Origin: Verrucomicrobiota bacterium
Lineage (GTDB): Bacteria; Verrucomicrobiota; Verrucomicrobiia; Limisphaerales; UBA1319
DNA length: 64,000 nt
Assembly: GCA_022709905.1 (NCBI GenBank)
Contig: JAKLHY010000012.1
Span: 62,001 to 126,000 of the forward strand
Reading direction: 5' to 3'
The notes under the pieces were generated by a model. It was not told where the DNA came from. It did not search any database and saw nothing but the letters and a program-made list of their open reading frames with translations. This document shows positions 1 through 11,305 of this stretch, in pieces. Position 1 is the first letter of the stretch. Every line of letters begins with the position of its first letter. Made by a program: the position numbers and the translations under genes.

Positions 1-428
1 GAATGACGGCGTCCCGCATGAAGAGCGACTTCGGATTTCTGGCCGTCGTTGACCGCCTGATTTCGAACTTCGATGGGGGCGCAGGAAGATTGCTTCTGAA
101 GCCATTGGCAGCGAGCGGACAGGACTTCGGCGTTGTCCGGATTGGCTTCAAAGGCAATCACAAGACCGGTGGGACCGGCCGTGCGCGCCATAACTTCGGT
201 CATGACACCAAAATTCGCACCCACATCGATAACCAACGATCCCGATTTGACCCGCCTGGATAAGGTCTGAACCACTCCGTCCTCCGACGGATGATGCGGG
301 GCCCGACGATACGAGGTCAGGAGGCGAACAAGCCAGGGGTGCAGACCGGTGGCACGGCAAGTGCGCTGGATCCAGGCCGGGCTGTTATTCCAAAGCAGAA
401 TGTAAATCCGCAACCACGTGTAGAGCAT
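1..428 (-). CDS. FkbM-family methyltransferase, N-terminal part
   Basis: The gene reads leftward from ATG at 428 and is cut by the window start, so the C-terminus is missing. The translation begins MLYTWLRIYILLWNN. It contains LVIDVGANFGVMTEVMAR, the SAM-binding motif I of FkbM methyltransferases, followed by LVIAFEANPDNAEVL, the acidic motif that follows in this family. Such enzymes O-methylate sugars, polyketides or other small substrates; the substrate cannot be told here. A GGAG lies about 8 nt upstream of the start. It diverges from rpsT. Confidence 0.8.
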   Translation of the reverse strand, partial: MLYTWLRIYILLWNNSPAWIQRTCRATGLHPWLVRLLTSYRRAPHHPSEDGVVQTLSRRVKSGSLVIDVGANFGVMTEVMARTAGPTGLVIAFEANPDNAEVLSARCQWLQKQSSCAPIEVRNQAVNDGQKSEVALHAGRRH

Positions 429-640
429 GTTTCACTCCGATTACCAGGACCGATGTCAACGGTGGAAATTTTCCCCTGGCGATCCTTTTTTGGGCTCGTC
501 CAGGACATGGCATTCAGGCCCTAAACTATGGTCGCAGGCCGGACTTGGGCGCAAGCCTGATTTTCTGATTCGAAGCAAAGCCGTTGACAAACCATTTCAT
601 TCCGCTAGTTTGACGGGCCAATCGACAATTAATGTGATTT

Positions 641-904
641 ATGCCGAATACAAAGTCAGCTCAGAAGCGCGCACGTCAAAGTGAGAGAAGGCACCAGCAC
701 AACCGCCAGGTGAAATCGCGGTTGAAAACCCTCGAATCCAAATACCTGGGGCTGGTCAAGGAAGGCAAATCCGAGGAAGCGGCGACGGCGCTTCGCGCGG
801 TCAGTTCCGCCCTGGACAAAGCGTCCAAAGCCCGAATTATCCATAAGGGCAAGGGAGATCGTAAGAAATCCCGGCTCGCCCTCAAAACGATCAAGCCGAA
901 ATAA
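641..904 (+). CDS. rpsT: 30S ribosomal protein S20
   Basis: 87 residues starting MPNTKSAQKRARQSERR, the characteristic basic N-terminus of bacterial S20, and continuing as a Lys/Arg/Ala-rich helical protein of normal family length. S20 binds 16S rRNA early in small-subunit assembly. No clear Shine-Dalgarno precedes the ATG. The 212 bp to the divergent methyltransferase gene probably hold both promoters; TTGACA occurs at about 585-590 but I could not pair it convincingly with a -10. Confidence 0.95.
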   Translation: MPNTKSAQKRARQSERRHQHNRQVKSRLKTLESKYLGLVKEGKSEEAATALRAVSSALDKASKARIIHKGKGDRKKSRLALKTIKPK

Positions 905-1142
905 ATCCCCCCTTCCGCCGTGTGCGCGGAAAAGATACTCCGCCTTGCGCGGACTGCGAGTCACTTTGCCAGCAGCCCCGGGGGCGTCAGGTGACCTGTC
1001 CAGCTTGAGAGCACGGGCGACCGCCCCCTGCCCAAAGGCAGTGTCGCATGCTCATGAATGCGCCGGAAGGTCTATCCTGCCTGTGCTGCTCACTTCTTTA
1101 TAACTCCCAGCTTCTTGGAACTGAGTTCAGCCCATTAATCTG

Positions 1143-1220
1143 CTGCGACAAAATTTATCGTAGCTACGATGAATTTTGTCGCGACAATGTAAATCGTAGC
1201 TGCGATAAAATATGTCGCAG
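1143..1220. repeat. Alternating palindromic 18-mer repeats
   Basis: Within the gene-poor stretch 905-1365 lie four head-to-head copies of an 18-mer of the form GCGACAAAATTTATCGTA and its reverse complement. The spacing is regular (about 36 bp per pair), so the block can fold into hairpins. Nothing else gene-like is visible in 905-1365. A run of nine G occurs just downstream at about 1243. Confidence 0.75.
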
Positions 1221-1365
1221 GCCGCCTGTGATTCCCAAGTGGGGGGGGGGTGATGAATACAGAAAGGCATGGAGACCAGACATGGAGACCAGGGCGGTCG
1301 CGGCAGAGTGCGCTTTCGCCCACAATTGCCTTGCACGGCGGTTGATTCCGGCGAATTTTATGGCC

Positions 1366-1742
1366 ATGGAAAAAACCGATACTTTGCGTGAGATGTTTCG
1401 CATGCAGCAAGCCCTGAACGAACGCATTGGCGTCAGGACAACCGAAATGAAGGAAGCGGATCGCGCCGTTTGGCTCTTGAATTATTGCCGGGCCATGAAT
1501 CAGGAGATTGCCGAACTGACCGACAGTGTCCCTTGGAAATGGTGGGCCAAATACCAGAAGTTCGATCTTCAGAACGCCCGTGTGGAAGTGGTGGACCTCT
1601 TTCATTTCCTGATCAGCGCGGCCCAGGTTCTCGGGATGACAGCCGATGACGTGTTCGAGGCTTACCTCAAGAAGAACGCAGTGAACTTTCAACGGCAGGA
1701 ATCCGGTTATCAGAAAAAAAACGAGAATGATTCCAAGCACAT

Positions 1743-1746
<4 letters not shown>
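1366..1746 (+). CDS. Dimeric (all-alpha) dUTP diphosphatase
   Basis: About 126 residues from [31 protein letters not shown] and [16 protein letters not shown] match the helical EExxE/ExxD metal-binding pattern of dimeric dUTPases (MazG-like fold). It would convert dUTP to dUMP and pyrophosphate, keeping uracil out of DNA. The open frame reaches back to 1048, but that part is low-complexity Cys-rich sequence encoded by the palindromic repeat block, so I chose an internal ATG; 1360 is an equally possible start. The stop overlaps the aconitase start by 4 nt (ATGA), so the two are probably translationally coupled. Confidence 0.75.
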
Positions 1747-4463
<2,717 letters not shown>

Positions 4464-4562
4464 TGGTCCAGTCTGTTTGAGATTGCCTTTGGGTCGGCGA
4501 GGGGCAAGGATGAGTTGAGCCCAGTTTCAACTCAAAACAGACATTTACCACAAAGGACATTT

Positions 4563-5897
4563 ATGACTCAAAGCCATCCGAGTTCACGACGGGATTTCTT
4601 GAAAACCTCCAGCCTTATGACTGCGGGCGCCGTGGTGGCATCCCAGATGCCTGTGCCGCTCATGGTGCATGCAGCGGATTCCGATCTGCTGAAAGTGGCT
4701 GTGATCGGTGCCGGCGGACGTGGCACGGGCGCTGCTCTCGATTGCGTTGCCGCCGGGGGCAATATCAAGATTATTGCGGTCGCCGATGCCTTTGAGCAGC
4801 AGGCCAAGAATGCTGCCCGCGAGATCTCGACGAAGTGCAAGGATAAAGCCGATTTGCCGCCGGACCGGGTTTTTTGGGGATTGGACGCTTATCTGAAAGC
4901 GGTGGACACAGGGGCGGATCTCGTGATTCTGGCGGGTCCGCCGGGATTCCGTCCGCAGCATTACGAAGCCGCGGTCAAGGCGGGCAAGCATGTTTTCATG
5001 GAAAAGCCGGTGTGCATCTGCCCGGGCGGCTACCGGAAGGTCATGGCAGCCAACAAAGTGGCTGAGGAGAAAAACCTGAAGGTCGTTGTCGGCCTCCAGC
5101 GTCATCATCAATCCAGTTATCTGAGCGGCATTGATGCTATTCAATCTGGCAAGAGCGGCGATCTCTCCCTGTTGCGCGTTTATTGGAATGGCGGCGGCAT
5201 CTGGAATCGTCCGCGTCGCCCCGGCCAGACCGAGATGCAGTACCAGGTGCAGAACTGGTATCACTTCGTTTGGCTGAGCGGCGACAACATCTGCGAGCAG
5301 CATGTGCACAACCTGGACATTGGAAACTGGGTCATGTCGGTCGTGCTCAACAAGCAGGGCGCCGAATGGGCGCACCCGGTCGAAGCCAACGGCATGGGGG
5401 CGTGCCTGACCCGCGGTTACAACGGCAAGGATGTCCAGGGCCAGATTTTTGACGCCCATTTTATCGAGTATTCATACGAGAATGGCACCCGGATGTTCAG
5501 CCAGTGCCGGCATCAGCCCAATACATGGAACATTGTCAATGAGTTTTATCATTCCAGCGCAAAGCCTCGAGGCGCCAATGTTGCCGGCGGCCAGGGACCG
5601 AAACTGCAACACAACAATCCCTATGTTCAGGAGCATTATGTTTTGCAGCAAGCCATCACCCAGAATCGGAAGCACCACGAAGGCTGGCACGGCGCCATCA
5701 GCAGCATGACAGCGGTGTTGGGGCGGACAGCCACCTACTCGGGCCAGGTGGTGAAGTGGGATGAACTGGTGGCCTCCGGGCCGGACACATTCCCGGCGGA
5801 GCTTTCATGGGAGAGCAATCCACCCGTCATGCCCGACGAAAACGGATTCTATCCGATTCCCACCCCGGGCAAGAGCCGGGCGGGAAACCGGGGTTAG
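4563..5897 (+). CDS. Tat-exported Gfo/Idh/MocA-family oxidoreductase
   Basis: 444 residues. The N-terminus has a twin-arginine signal (SSRRDFLKTSSLMTAG), so the folded enzyme with cofactor is probably exported. A Rossmann motif VAVIGAGGRGTGAAL follows, then the family motif GKHVFMEKPVCICPGG. Planctomycetes and Verrucomicrobia carry many such secreted NAD(P)-dependent sugar oxidoreductases; the substrate is unknown. The start at 4563 places the RR motif about ten residues in; the frame is open back to 4515. Confidence 0.9.
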   Translation: MTQSHPSSRRDFLKTSSLMTAGAVVASQMPVPLMVHAADSDLLKVAVIGAGGRGTGAALDCVAAGGNIKIIAVADAFEQQAKNAAREISTKCKDKADLPPDRVFWGLDAYLKAVDTGADLVILAGPPGFRPQHYEAAVKAGKHVFMEKPVCICPGGYRKVMAANKVAEEKNLKVVVGLQRHHQSSYLSGIDAIQSGKSGDLSLLRVYWNGGGIWNRPRRPGQTEMQYQVQNWYHFVWLSGDNICEQHVHNLDIGNWVMSVVLNKQGAEWAHPVEANGMGACLTRGYNGKDVQGQIFDAHFIEYSYENGTRMFSQCRHQPNTWNIVNEFYHSSAKPRGANVAGGQGPKLQHNNPYVQEHYVLQQAITQNRKHHEGWHGAISSMTAVLGRTATYSGQVVKWDELVASGPDTFPAELSWESNPPVMPDENGFYPIPTPGKSRAGNRG

Positions 5898-6052
5898 CTC
5901 CTTCGCTCATTACAGCAAGCGACCTGGGGGGCAACAGCATGGTTTAGCCGGACTGACCGTTCTGGAGTTTTGGGAACGGAGCGGGAGGCTAGTCCGTGCC
6001 GTGTTTCTCTCCTGGTGCAAGTGCGTTCCCGGAAGTAGGAGCTCTGTCTTTG

Positions 6053-6667
6053 TCAAAACGTCGCTGCTTTTGCCCACGTTCCCGGATCGGATTTGAGCCG
6101 CTTTCGAGCTTCGGCTGCGGAGGCGGGTTGGCCATTGGGGCCGGTCAAAGCCATGATCTTGTCGGCAATGGCATTGAGGTCCGGCAGGATGATATCATGG
6201 TGGCCGCAACCGGTCCAAGGCGAGGCGAGGAGGAGGGACTTGCAGCCGGCGTTATGGGCGGCTGCGGCGTCCTGCCACTTGTCGCTGATTACATAGGTGC
6301 GATCCAAATCCAGGTGCCATTTGAAGGCGGCTTCCCGCAGCAGTCCGGGGCTGGGTTTGCGGCAGGGACAGCCATCCTCATCGGCATGGGGGCAAACCAG
6401 GATATCGTCCAGTCGGAACACGCGGATGAGTTCCTCATGAATCCGATCCAGTTCGCGGCGCAAAACGGTGCCGGCGGACACACCGGGCTGGTTGGTGGTG
6501 GCCACCAGGATGAAGCCGGCTTTCTTGAGGCGTTGAAGAGGTGCGATCGCATCCTCGTTGATCACCAGTTCCTCCATGGTGGACGGACCTCGCGGTGTCA
6601 TTTGCGATGCGGGGATCCGGGTCAGGATCCCGTCGCGTTCCAGTATAATCCCTGGATGCATAGGCAT
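6053..6667 (-). CDS. GmhB-like HAD phosphatase with altered nucleophile motif
   Basis: 204 residues. It resembles histidinol-phosphate/heptose bisphosphate phosphatases: motif II region LVATTNQPGV, a Zn loop CPHADEDGCPCRKPSPG and the motif III/IV region YVISDKWQDAAAAHNAG. In motif I the usual DxDGT is ILERDGIL, so the catalytic Asp is replaced by Glu (GAA). Activity is therefore uncertain. It is the most distal gene of the minus-strand cluster, 247 nt beyond the LarA-like gene, and may have its own promoter. Confidence 0.8.
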   Translation of the reverse strand: MPMHPGIILERDGILTRIPASQMTPRGPSTMEELVINEDAIAPLQRLKKAGFILVATTNQPGVSAGTVLRRELDRIHEELIRVFRLDDILVCPHADEDGCPCRKPSPGLLREAAFKWHLDLDRTYVISDKWQDAAAAHNAGCKSLLLASPWTGCGHHDIILPDLNAIADKIMALTGPNGQPASAAEARKRLKSDPGTWAKAATF

Positions 6668-6914
6668 GATCCAATTGCTGCTGATGCTCGACCTAGTACC
6701 TTCCCTTGTGGCACTCGTATTATCACTCTGACAACAATTCGTTTATGCCGTCTTTTTCCGGATGCGTCAAATGAATCAGCCGATTTTTTTCGCACCGACT
6801 TTTTTCTGTGCCAAACGTCGCCTCCGATTGCGCAGAGGCAAAAGTTTCTTAAGTGATCGGATGAAAACAGGTCCTGGAAAAGCGGTGATCCTGCCGGGTC
6901 CGGGGACGCGGGAT

Positions 6915-8231
6915 TCAGGAGCGATCCCTCAAGCGGAACAGAATCTCGCCCGCGTGAGGCACGCACAGAATGCCTTCCTGTTCGCGTCCGGCATAATCTT
7001 CCGGGCGGATGCTGTCAGGATCCCGGTAGCCCAGATTGATGCGGCGGCATTGGATTTCCGGGATGCGGGTGGCCAGGGTAACCCGGGCTCGAGGTGTTTC
7101 GATGCCGTGATCATAGGTGCCTTGACCATAGACGTGGGTGCAGTGTGCCAGAACGCCCCACGGGTGGTGGCGGTATTGGTCCCATTGTTTCAGGAAGAAA
7201 TCGCGGCAATGATAGCCCACCGCCTCAATCAGGCGACCATGGCTAAAGGAGACCTCGCTGATATGCGGCGCATAGATGATTAACTCCCCGCGATCCGCCA
7301 GGACCGGTTCGAGTTTATACATGCACTTTCCACCGGTCCACAGCTCGTCATACATTTTGGGGGCGCAAGAGAGGATCGTGTGGAACGGCCGATCGTGGTA
7401 AGTGACATGGATCTGGCTGGAAAGCCGGCTGGCGGCCGCCCATGCGGCCTCGGGCGATCCTGCATACAGACCGGCCAGAGAGCAGTCCGGTCGCACGACC
7501 ATGCAGATGCAGAGCTTGCTCACGGACACCATGGAGCCAGCGCGGTCCACCACACGTCTGACGGGAGTGTCCTGGCAGCCTATAATGCGGTGGTTGGTGA
7601 TGATCGCGCCCAGCCAGTGGAAAAAGTTCACGATGTCCGGTCCTGCCACCCCGGGAAACAGATACTTGTTGCCTCCGGAAAAACCGACAACTTCGTGTGG
7701 AAAAACCGGGCCGGCAATCATGACCGCGTCATAATCGAAGACCAGGCGGTTGACATCCACCGGCACCTCAAGGGAAAACAATCCGCCACTGAGCTCGCGA
7801 ATCTCGTCGGCGCTGATCACTCCTACCCGACGCAAGGCGCCGGGATCGTTCCAGGCATGGTTGAAGAACCGCACTCGTCCATAGCAGGACCGGCGTGTCT
7901 CGGGCGTCAGATCCAATCGGCGACAGATGGCGGCTTCGCTCATGGGCTGGTGGGTGCCGAGAGCCACCAGAACGTCAAGGGCCCGCGTCACAGCCCCCAA
8001 TTGTTCCTGCAACACTTGAAAGATCAGCCCGATGGGCGCGGTTCGAGTTCCGTCGGGGATGATGAGCAAGAGTCGTTTGTCGCGAAACTCCGCCGCAGGA
8101 CAGAAATCGGCGATGAGGCTTCTCACTTGGTCCAGGGATACGGCACGGTCCTCGCCGGCCTCCTGTGTTATCACTGGGTGTGATTTCATAAGCATCTTGA
8201 TGGTGACGGATTCGGTCTGGATTTTGGTCAT
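6915..8231 (-). CDS. LarA-like (DUF2088) nickel-dependent racemase family protein
   Basis: 438 residues. LIIPDGTRTAP, ALGTHQPMSE and FPHEVVGFSGGNKYLFPGVAG match the LarA family, whose lactate racemase uses a pincer-nickel nucleotide cofactor to invert 2-hydroxyacids. The substrate here is unknown and no larBCE maturation gene is visible nearby. The start overlaps the stop of the upstream reductase by 4 nt (ATGA), indicating co-translation. Internal Met codons (MLMKSHP) are alternative starts. Confidence 0.8.
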   Translation of the reverse strand: MTKIQTESVTIKMLMKSHPVITQEAGEDRAVSLDQVRSLIADFCPAAEFRDKRLLLIIPDGTRTAPIGLIFQVLQEQLGAVTRALDVLVALGTHQPMSEAAICRRLDLTPETRRSCYGRVRFFNHAWNDPGALRRVGVISADEIRELSGGLFSLEVPVDVNRLVFDYDAVMIAGPVFPHEVVGFSGGNKYLFPGVAGPDIVNFFHWLGAIITNHRIIGCQDTPVRRVVDRAGSMVSVSKLCICMVVRPDCSLAGLYAGSPEAAWAAASRLSSQIHVTYHDRPFHTILSCAPKMYDELWTGGKCMYKLEPVLADRGELIIYAPHISEVSFSHGRLIEAVGYHCRDFFLKQWDQYRHHPWGVLAHCTHVYGQGTYDHGIETPRARVTLATRIPEIQCRRINLGYRDPDSIRPEDYAGREQEGILCVPHAGEILFRLRDRS

Positions 8232-8956
8232 TGACTTCTGCGAAAAATCAGGAAAACCTCGGCGCCTCGCCGGCGCATGGACATGCGCTTTAGCGAAACG
8301 GCCTGGTTGAGCCGCGCAAAACCCCGTCCATCGGCGAGAGTTGGAGCCTGGGTGCCTCCGAAGATAACGGGGCAGACGGTCAAGTGCAATTCATCAATCA
8401 AGTTCGCCCGGAAAAGGGTTGCATTGAGTTCGCCCCCCCCTTCCACGAGTAAACGCCGAACCCCCCGGGCTTGACGCAACCATCGAAGGGTTTCCAGGAA
8501 ATCGATCCGTTCGCGGCCGCAAATCCGGACCTCATCGGCCACCTCTCGCAAACGCGCCGCATCGGCCGGGCGGATTCGAGCCGTGGTCAACACCAGAATG
8601 GGGGAATACCGGTGACGAAAAATCTCCGCCTGGGGATTGAGGGAACCGGATCCGCTTACGACAATACGCAGCGGGTATTCCCTCAAGCCCTGCCGCAGGC
8701 GCAACCGTCGAAACCGGAGTGGACCCGGCCCGAGTTGGACCGGATTCAAGTCAACGGTTCTTGCCCCCGCCATGATGGCATCGGCGGTAGACCGAAGTTC
8801 CAGGAGGTGCTGCTGATCAAGGTCGCTTCCGAAGGACCCAAGGTCGCGATTGGCTGCGGCGATTTTTCCGTCGGCTGTCATCGCCATGTTGAGAAGAACA
8901 AAAGGTCGTTCGCCGACAGGGGGCATAGGATTTGTTTGCTGGCTTGGATGAACCAT
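8228..8956 (-). CDS. RibD C-terminal/dihydrofolate-reductase-fold reductase
   Basis: About 242 residues. RPFVLLNMAMTADGKIA is the N-terminal motif of the RibD C-terminal reductase family, and RRLLVEGGGELNATLF plus LTVCPVIFGG are its NADPH and substrate motifs. Family members reduce riboflavin-pathway intermediates or similar compounds. No deaminase domain is fused, so it may be a stand-alone reductase or a paralogue of other function. The frame is open back to 9148, but that part overlaps the HAD gene; the chosen ATG lies 1 nt after the HAD stop. Confidence 0.8.
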   Translation of the reverse strand: MVHPSQQTNPMPPVGERPFVLLNMAMTADGKIAAANRDLGSFGSDLDQQHLLELRSTADAIMAGARTVDLNPVQLGPGPLRFRRLRLRQGLREYPLRIVVSGSGSLNPQAEIFRHRYSPILVLTTARIRPADAARLREVADEVRICGRERIDFLETLRWLRQARGVRRLLVEGGGELNATLFRANLIDELHLTVCPVIFGGTQAPTLADGRGFARLNQAVSLKRMSMRRRGAEVFLIFRRSQ

Positions 8957-8957
8957 G

Positions 8958-9650
8958 TTACGCGCGGCGGCCTTGAGGAGAGGACGGCCTGGGATCGGAT
9001 GGGTGGGGCGATAGCAGAAGCTTTTCGATCTCCTCGTAGTTTTGCACGACATGGGTGGCATGGGTAAGTTGTTCTCGAGGCAGGGTGTTCGTGATGGCAA
9101 TGACGTCCATTCCCGCCTTTCGCGCGGCTTCCACACCCACCGCCGCATCCTCTAGCACGCAACATTCGGCAGGCCGAACGTTCAGCAAATCGGCCGCTCG
9201 CAGAAACACATCCGGGGCAGGTTTTGGGTGTTCGACATCCTGAATGCTGGCGACCGCCTGAAAATACCATCGCAGGTTCCGGAGGGCTAATACCTCTTCA
9301 ATAACCGGATGCACCGAGCCTGAGGCCAACCCCAGGACATACCGCGGACTCAACCGATCGAGCAGGCCAGGTATGGCGGGAAAGATCGGTTTTTCTCGAC
9401 GGATAATTTCGATAAACCGCCGCTGTTTCCACGCGATCAAGTGTTCGATTGGATAGGGCGGGTGGTGGCGTTCGACAAAGTCGCTCCATAGCGCCCGGTC
9501 TGAACGGCCATAATAGGCGGTGAAGTCCATGCCATGATTCTCCCCGAAGCCCATCTCCCGGAATACCTCAAGAAATGCCTGGATGTGCCGCGGTTCGCTG
9601 TCCACAAGCACACCATCCATATCGAAAATAATTGCACGATACGTGTTCAT
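8958..9650 (-). CDS. HAD-superfamily (beta-phosphoglucomutase-like) hydrolase
   Basis: 230 residues. AIIFDMDGVLVDSEPRH is motif I with both catalytic aspartates, GLASGS is motif II, and HPKPAPDVFL...CCVLEDAAVGVEAARKAG are motifs III and IV. The cap is the helical subclass I type seen in phosphoglycolate phosphatases and beta-phosphoglucomutases. The substrate cannot be assigned. It sits 6 nt after the metallo-hydrolase and 1 nt before the reductase in a tight operon. Confidence 0.88.
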   Translation of the reverse strand: MNTYRAIIFDMDGVLVDSEPRHIQAFLEVFREMGFGENHGMDFTAYYGRSDRALWSDFVERHHPPYPIEHLIAWKQRRFIEIIRREKPIFPAIPGLLDRLSPRYVLGLASGSVHPVIEEVLALRNLRWYFQAVASIQDVEHPKPAPDVFLRAADLLNVRPAECCVLEDAAVGVEAARKAGMDVIAITNTLPREQLTHATHVVQNYEEIEKLLLSPHPSDPRPSSPQGRRA

Positions 9651-9656
9651 ATCCGT

Positions 9657-10592
9657 TTAAAAGATCTCGGGCAAGCCCTCCTCCAGCAGCCGGATGCGCT
9701 GCATAATTCCCTGTTTGCGGGCCAGTTCCCGCAACCAGCGCGGAGGCTCATTGAGTCCCTCGAAGGATAACCGAAAGGTGCCGAAGTGCATCGGCACCAG
9801 CCACCGGGCATTCAAATCATGAAAGGCTTTGATCGCTTCATCCGGCCCCATGTGGACCCGGCGCAGGCCTTCCGGGTGATAGGCGCCAATGGGCAAAAGG
9901 GCAATTTCAGGAGAGTGTCGCTTCCCGATCTCCTTGAAACCTTCGAAATAAGCGCTGTCGCCCGCGTGGTATATGCTGCGCCCTTGATACTCGAGAATGA
10001 ACCCGCCATAGCCTCGATGGCTATCGTGCAGCACTCGCGCCCCCCAGTGTTTGCATGGGGTCAAGGTGACCTTCCAGTCTCCGTGCGTGAAAGTCTCCCA
10101 CCATTCAAGCTCCAGGACTCGCTCAAAACCCAGGCGACGCGTCAGTTTTCCCATTCCCCAAGGCATGAGGCCCAGCTTCGGCGCCCGCAGCCGACGGATG
10201 CTTCGCTTATGAAAATGATCAAAATGCGCATGAGTCAGCAAAACCAGATCGATTTGAGGCAAATCCTTCGCCTTTAAACCTGTGTTCCGGATCCGTTTCA
10301 TGAGAAACAGCCAATTGGCAAAGATCGGATCAATCAGAACGTTCAGGTCCTTGAACTGCAATAAAAACGAGGCATGGCCAATCCATGTGATGGCCACCTG
10401 ACCCGAATTCAGAGAGGGAAAGATGGGACGATTCGGAACTCCGGTCCGCCGGGTTCTCCACGCCTTCCAAATCATCTCGTAGAAAAACGTATGAGGACTG
10501 AACGATTGGCTCGGGGTCAGGTCCTTGAAAGATCGCGGCAACCTTCGCCGGTATTGCGGAGGACGCGACTGCTTATCCAATTCCGAATTCAT
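9657..10592 (-). CDS. UlaG/NAPE-PLD-like metallo-beta-lactamase-fold hydrolase
   Basis: About 311 residues from MNSELDKQSRPP. WIGHASFLLQFKDLNVLIDPIF followed by LTHAHFDHFHKRSIRRL shows the HxHxDH metal site, and IYHAGDSAYF and PMHFGTFRLS give later ligands. The arrangement resembles N-acylphosphatidylethanolamine phospholipase D and L-ascorbate-6-phosphate lactonase relatives. It is the first gene of the minus-strand operon. The frame extends upstream to 10715, but the downstream Met gives the normal family length. Confidence 0.85.
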   Translation of the reverse strand: MNSELDKQSRPPQYRRRLPRSFKDLTPSQSFSPHTFFYEMIWKAWRTRRTGVPNRPIFPSLNSGQVAITWIGHASFLLQFKDLNVLIDPIFANWLFLMKRIRNTGLKAKDLPQIDLVLLTHAHFDHFHKRSIRRLRAPKLGLMPWGMGKLTRRLGFERVLELEWWETFTHGDWKVTLTPCKHWGARVLHDSHRGYGGFILEYQGRSIYHAGDSAYFEGFKEIGKRHSPEIALLPIGAYHPEGLRRVHMGPDEAIKAFHDLNARWLVPMHFGTFRLSFEGLNEPPRWLRELARKQGIMQRIRLLEEGLPEIF

Positions 10593-10762
10593 ATTAGCGA
10601 AGCCTCTTTCGAGTATCGCCGAGACAGCAACCGTTGCCGCCCGAGGAAGCCCCAAATTGCCTCGCGGTATGTTTAATGCCCCCCCATCAATACCGCGTGA
10701 ATGAATAAAACACAATACACCGCGTCCATATCAGCGGCAGGCAAATTAGAGAAAGACTTGCT

Positions 10763-11221
10763 ATGAAAAAAATGATGAAGATTTCTGTAATCGCAGCAAC
10801 AGCGTTATCTCTCACTTCGATAACACCTTGCGTGCAGGCTGGCAACTCGGAATGGGCCACGGCCGGCAAGATTCTAACTGGAGTTGTGGCGGGCTCGGCC
10901 TTGACCAGCATCCTGGCTCCCCATCACCATTGCACGACGGTGTATACAACGCCTGTTGTTGCCACAACTACGACTGTGGTTCCGGCGGTTCCTGTGCAGC
11001 AAGTTGTGGTTCAACAGCCTGTGCAGCAAGTGGTTGTTGAATCCAGACCGCAGACAGTCCTTGTCCAACCGGCGCCCGTCCCAGTCGTCGTGCGGCCCGC
11101 CCCTGTCGTTGTTTACTCGGCTCCGGTTGTGTGTCCGCCCCCCTATGTGGTTTATCGGCCGCCTTTGGTGGGTGTCCATTTCTCGTATGGGCATCACGGC
11201 CGGCCCCATCATCGTTGGTAA
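10763..11221 (+). CDS. Small secreted Val/Pro-rich protein
   Basis: 152 residues. The signal peptide MKKMMKISVIAATALSLTS...VQAG is followed by a low-complexity region of repeated VVVQQPVQQVVVE and PAPVPVVV-type segments and a His/Gly/Pro-rich tail ending GHHGRPHHRW. I do not recognise a catalytic domain; the tail could bind metal or surface polymers. A strong terminator follows. It is divergent from the metallo-hydrolase operon, with 170 bp between them. Confidence 0.7.
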   Translation: MKKMMKISVIAATALSLTSITPCVQAGNSEWATAGKILTGVVAGSALTSILAPHHHCTTVYTTPVVATTTTVVPAVPVQQVVVQQPVQQVVVESRPQTVLVQPAPVPVVVRPAPVVVYSAPVVCPPPYVVYRPPLVGVHFSYGHHGRPHHRW

Positions 11222-11243
11222 TCTCCCGTTTTGACCTCGACAC

Positions 11244-11270
11244 AGGACGCCATCAGGCGTCCTTTTTTTT
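11244..11270 (+). terminator. Rho-independent terminator
   Basis: The stem AGGACGCC/GGCGTCCT closes a 4-nt ATCA loop and is followed by eight T, 23 nt after the stop of the Val/Pro-rich protein gene. Confidence 0.9.
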
Positions 11271-11305
11271 ACAGTCTGTTGCTGAAGTTCTTTATTGAAA
11301 CCACG

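Noticed and set aside
1048-1365. N-terminal extension of the dUTPase frame
   Set aside because: It is encoded by the palindromic repeats and a G-run and gives low-complexity Cys/Arg sequence without family support.
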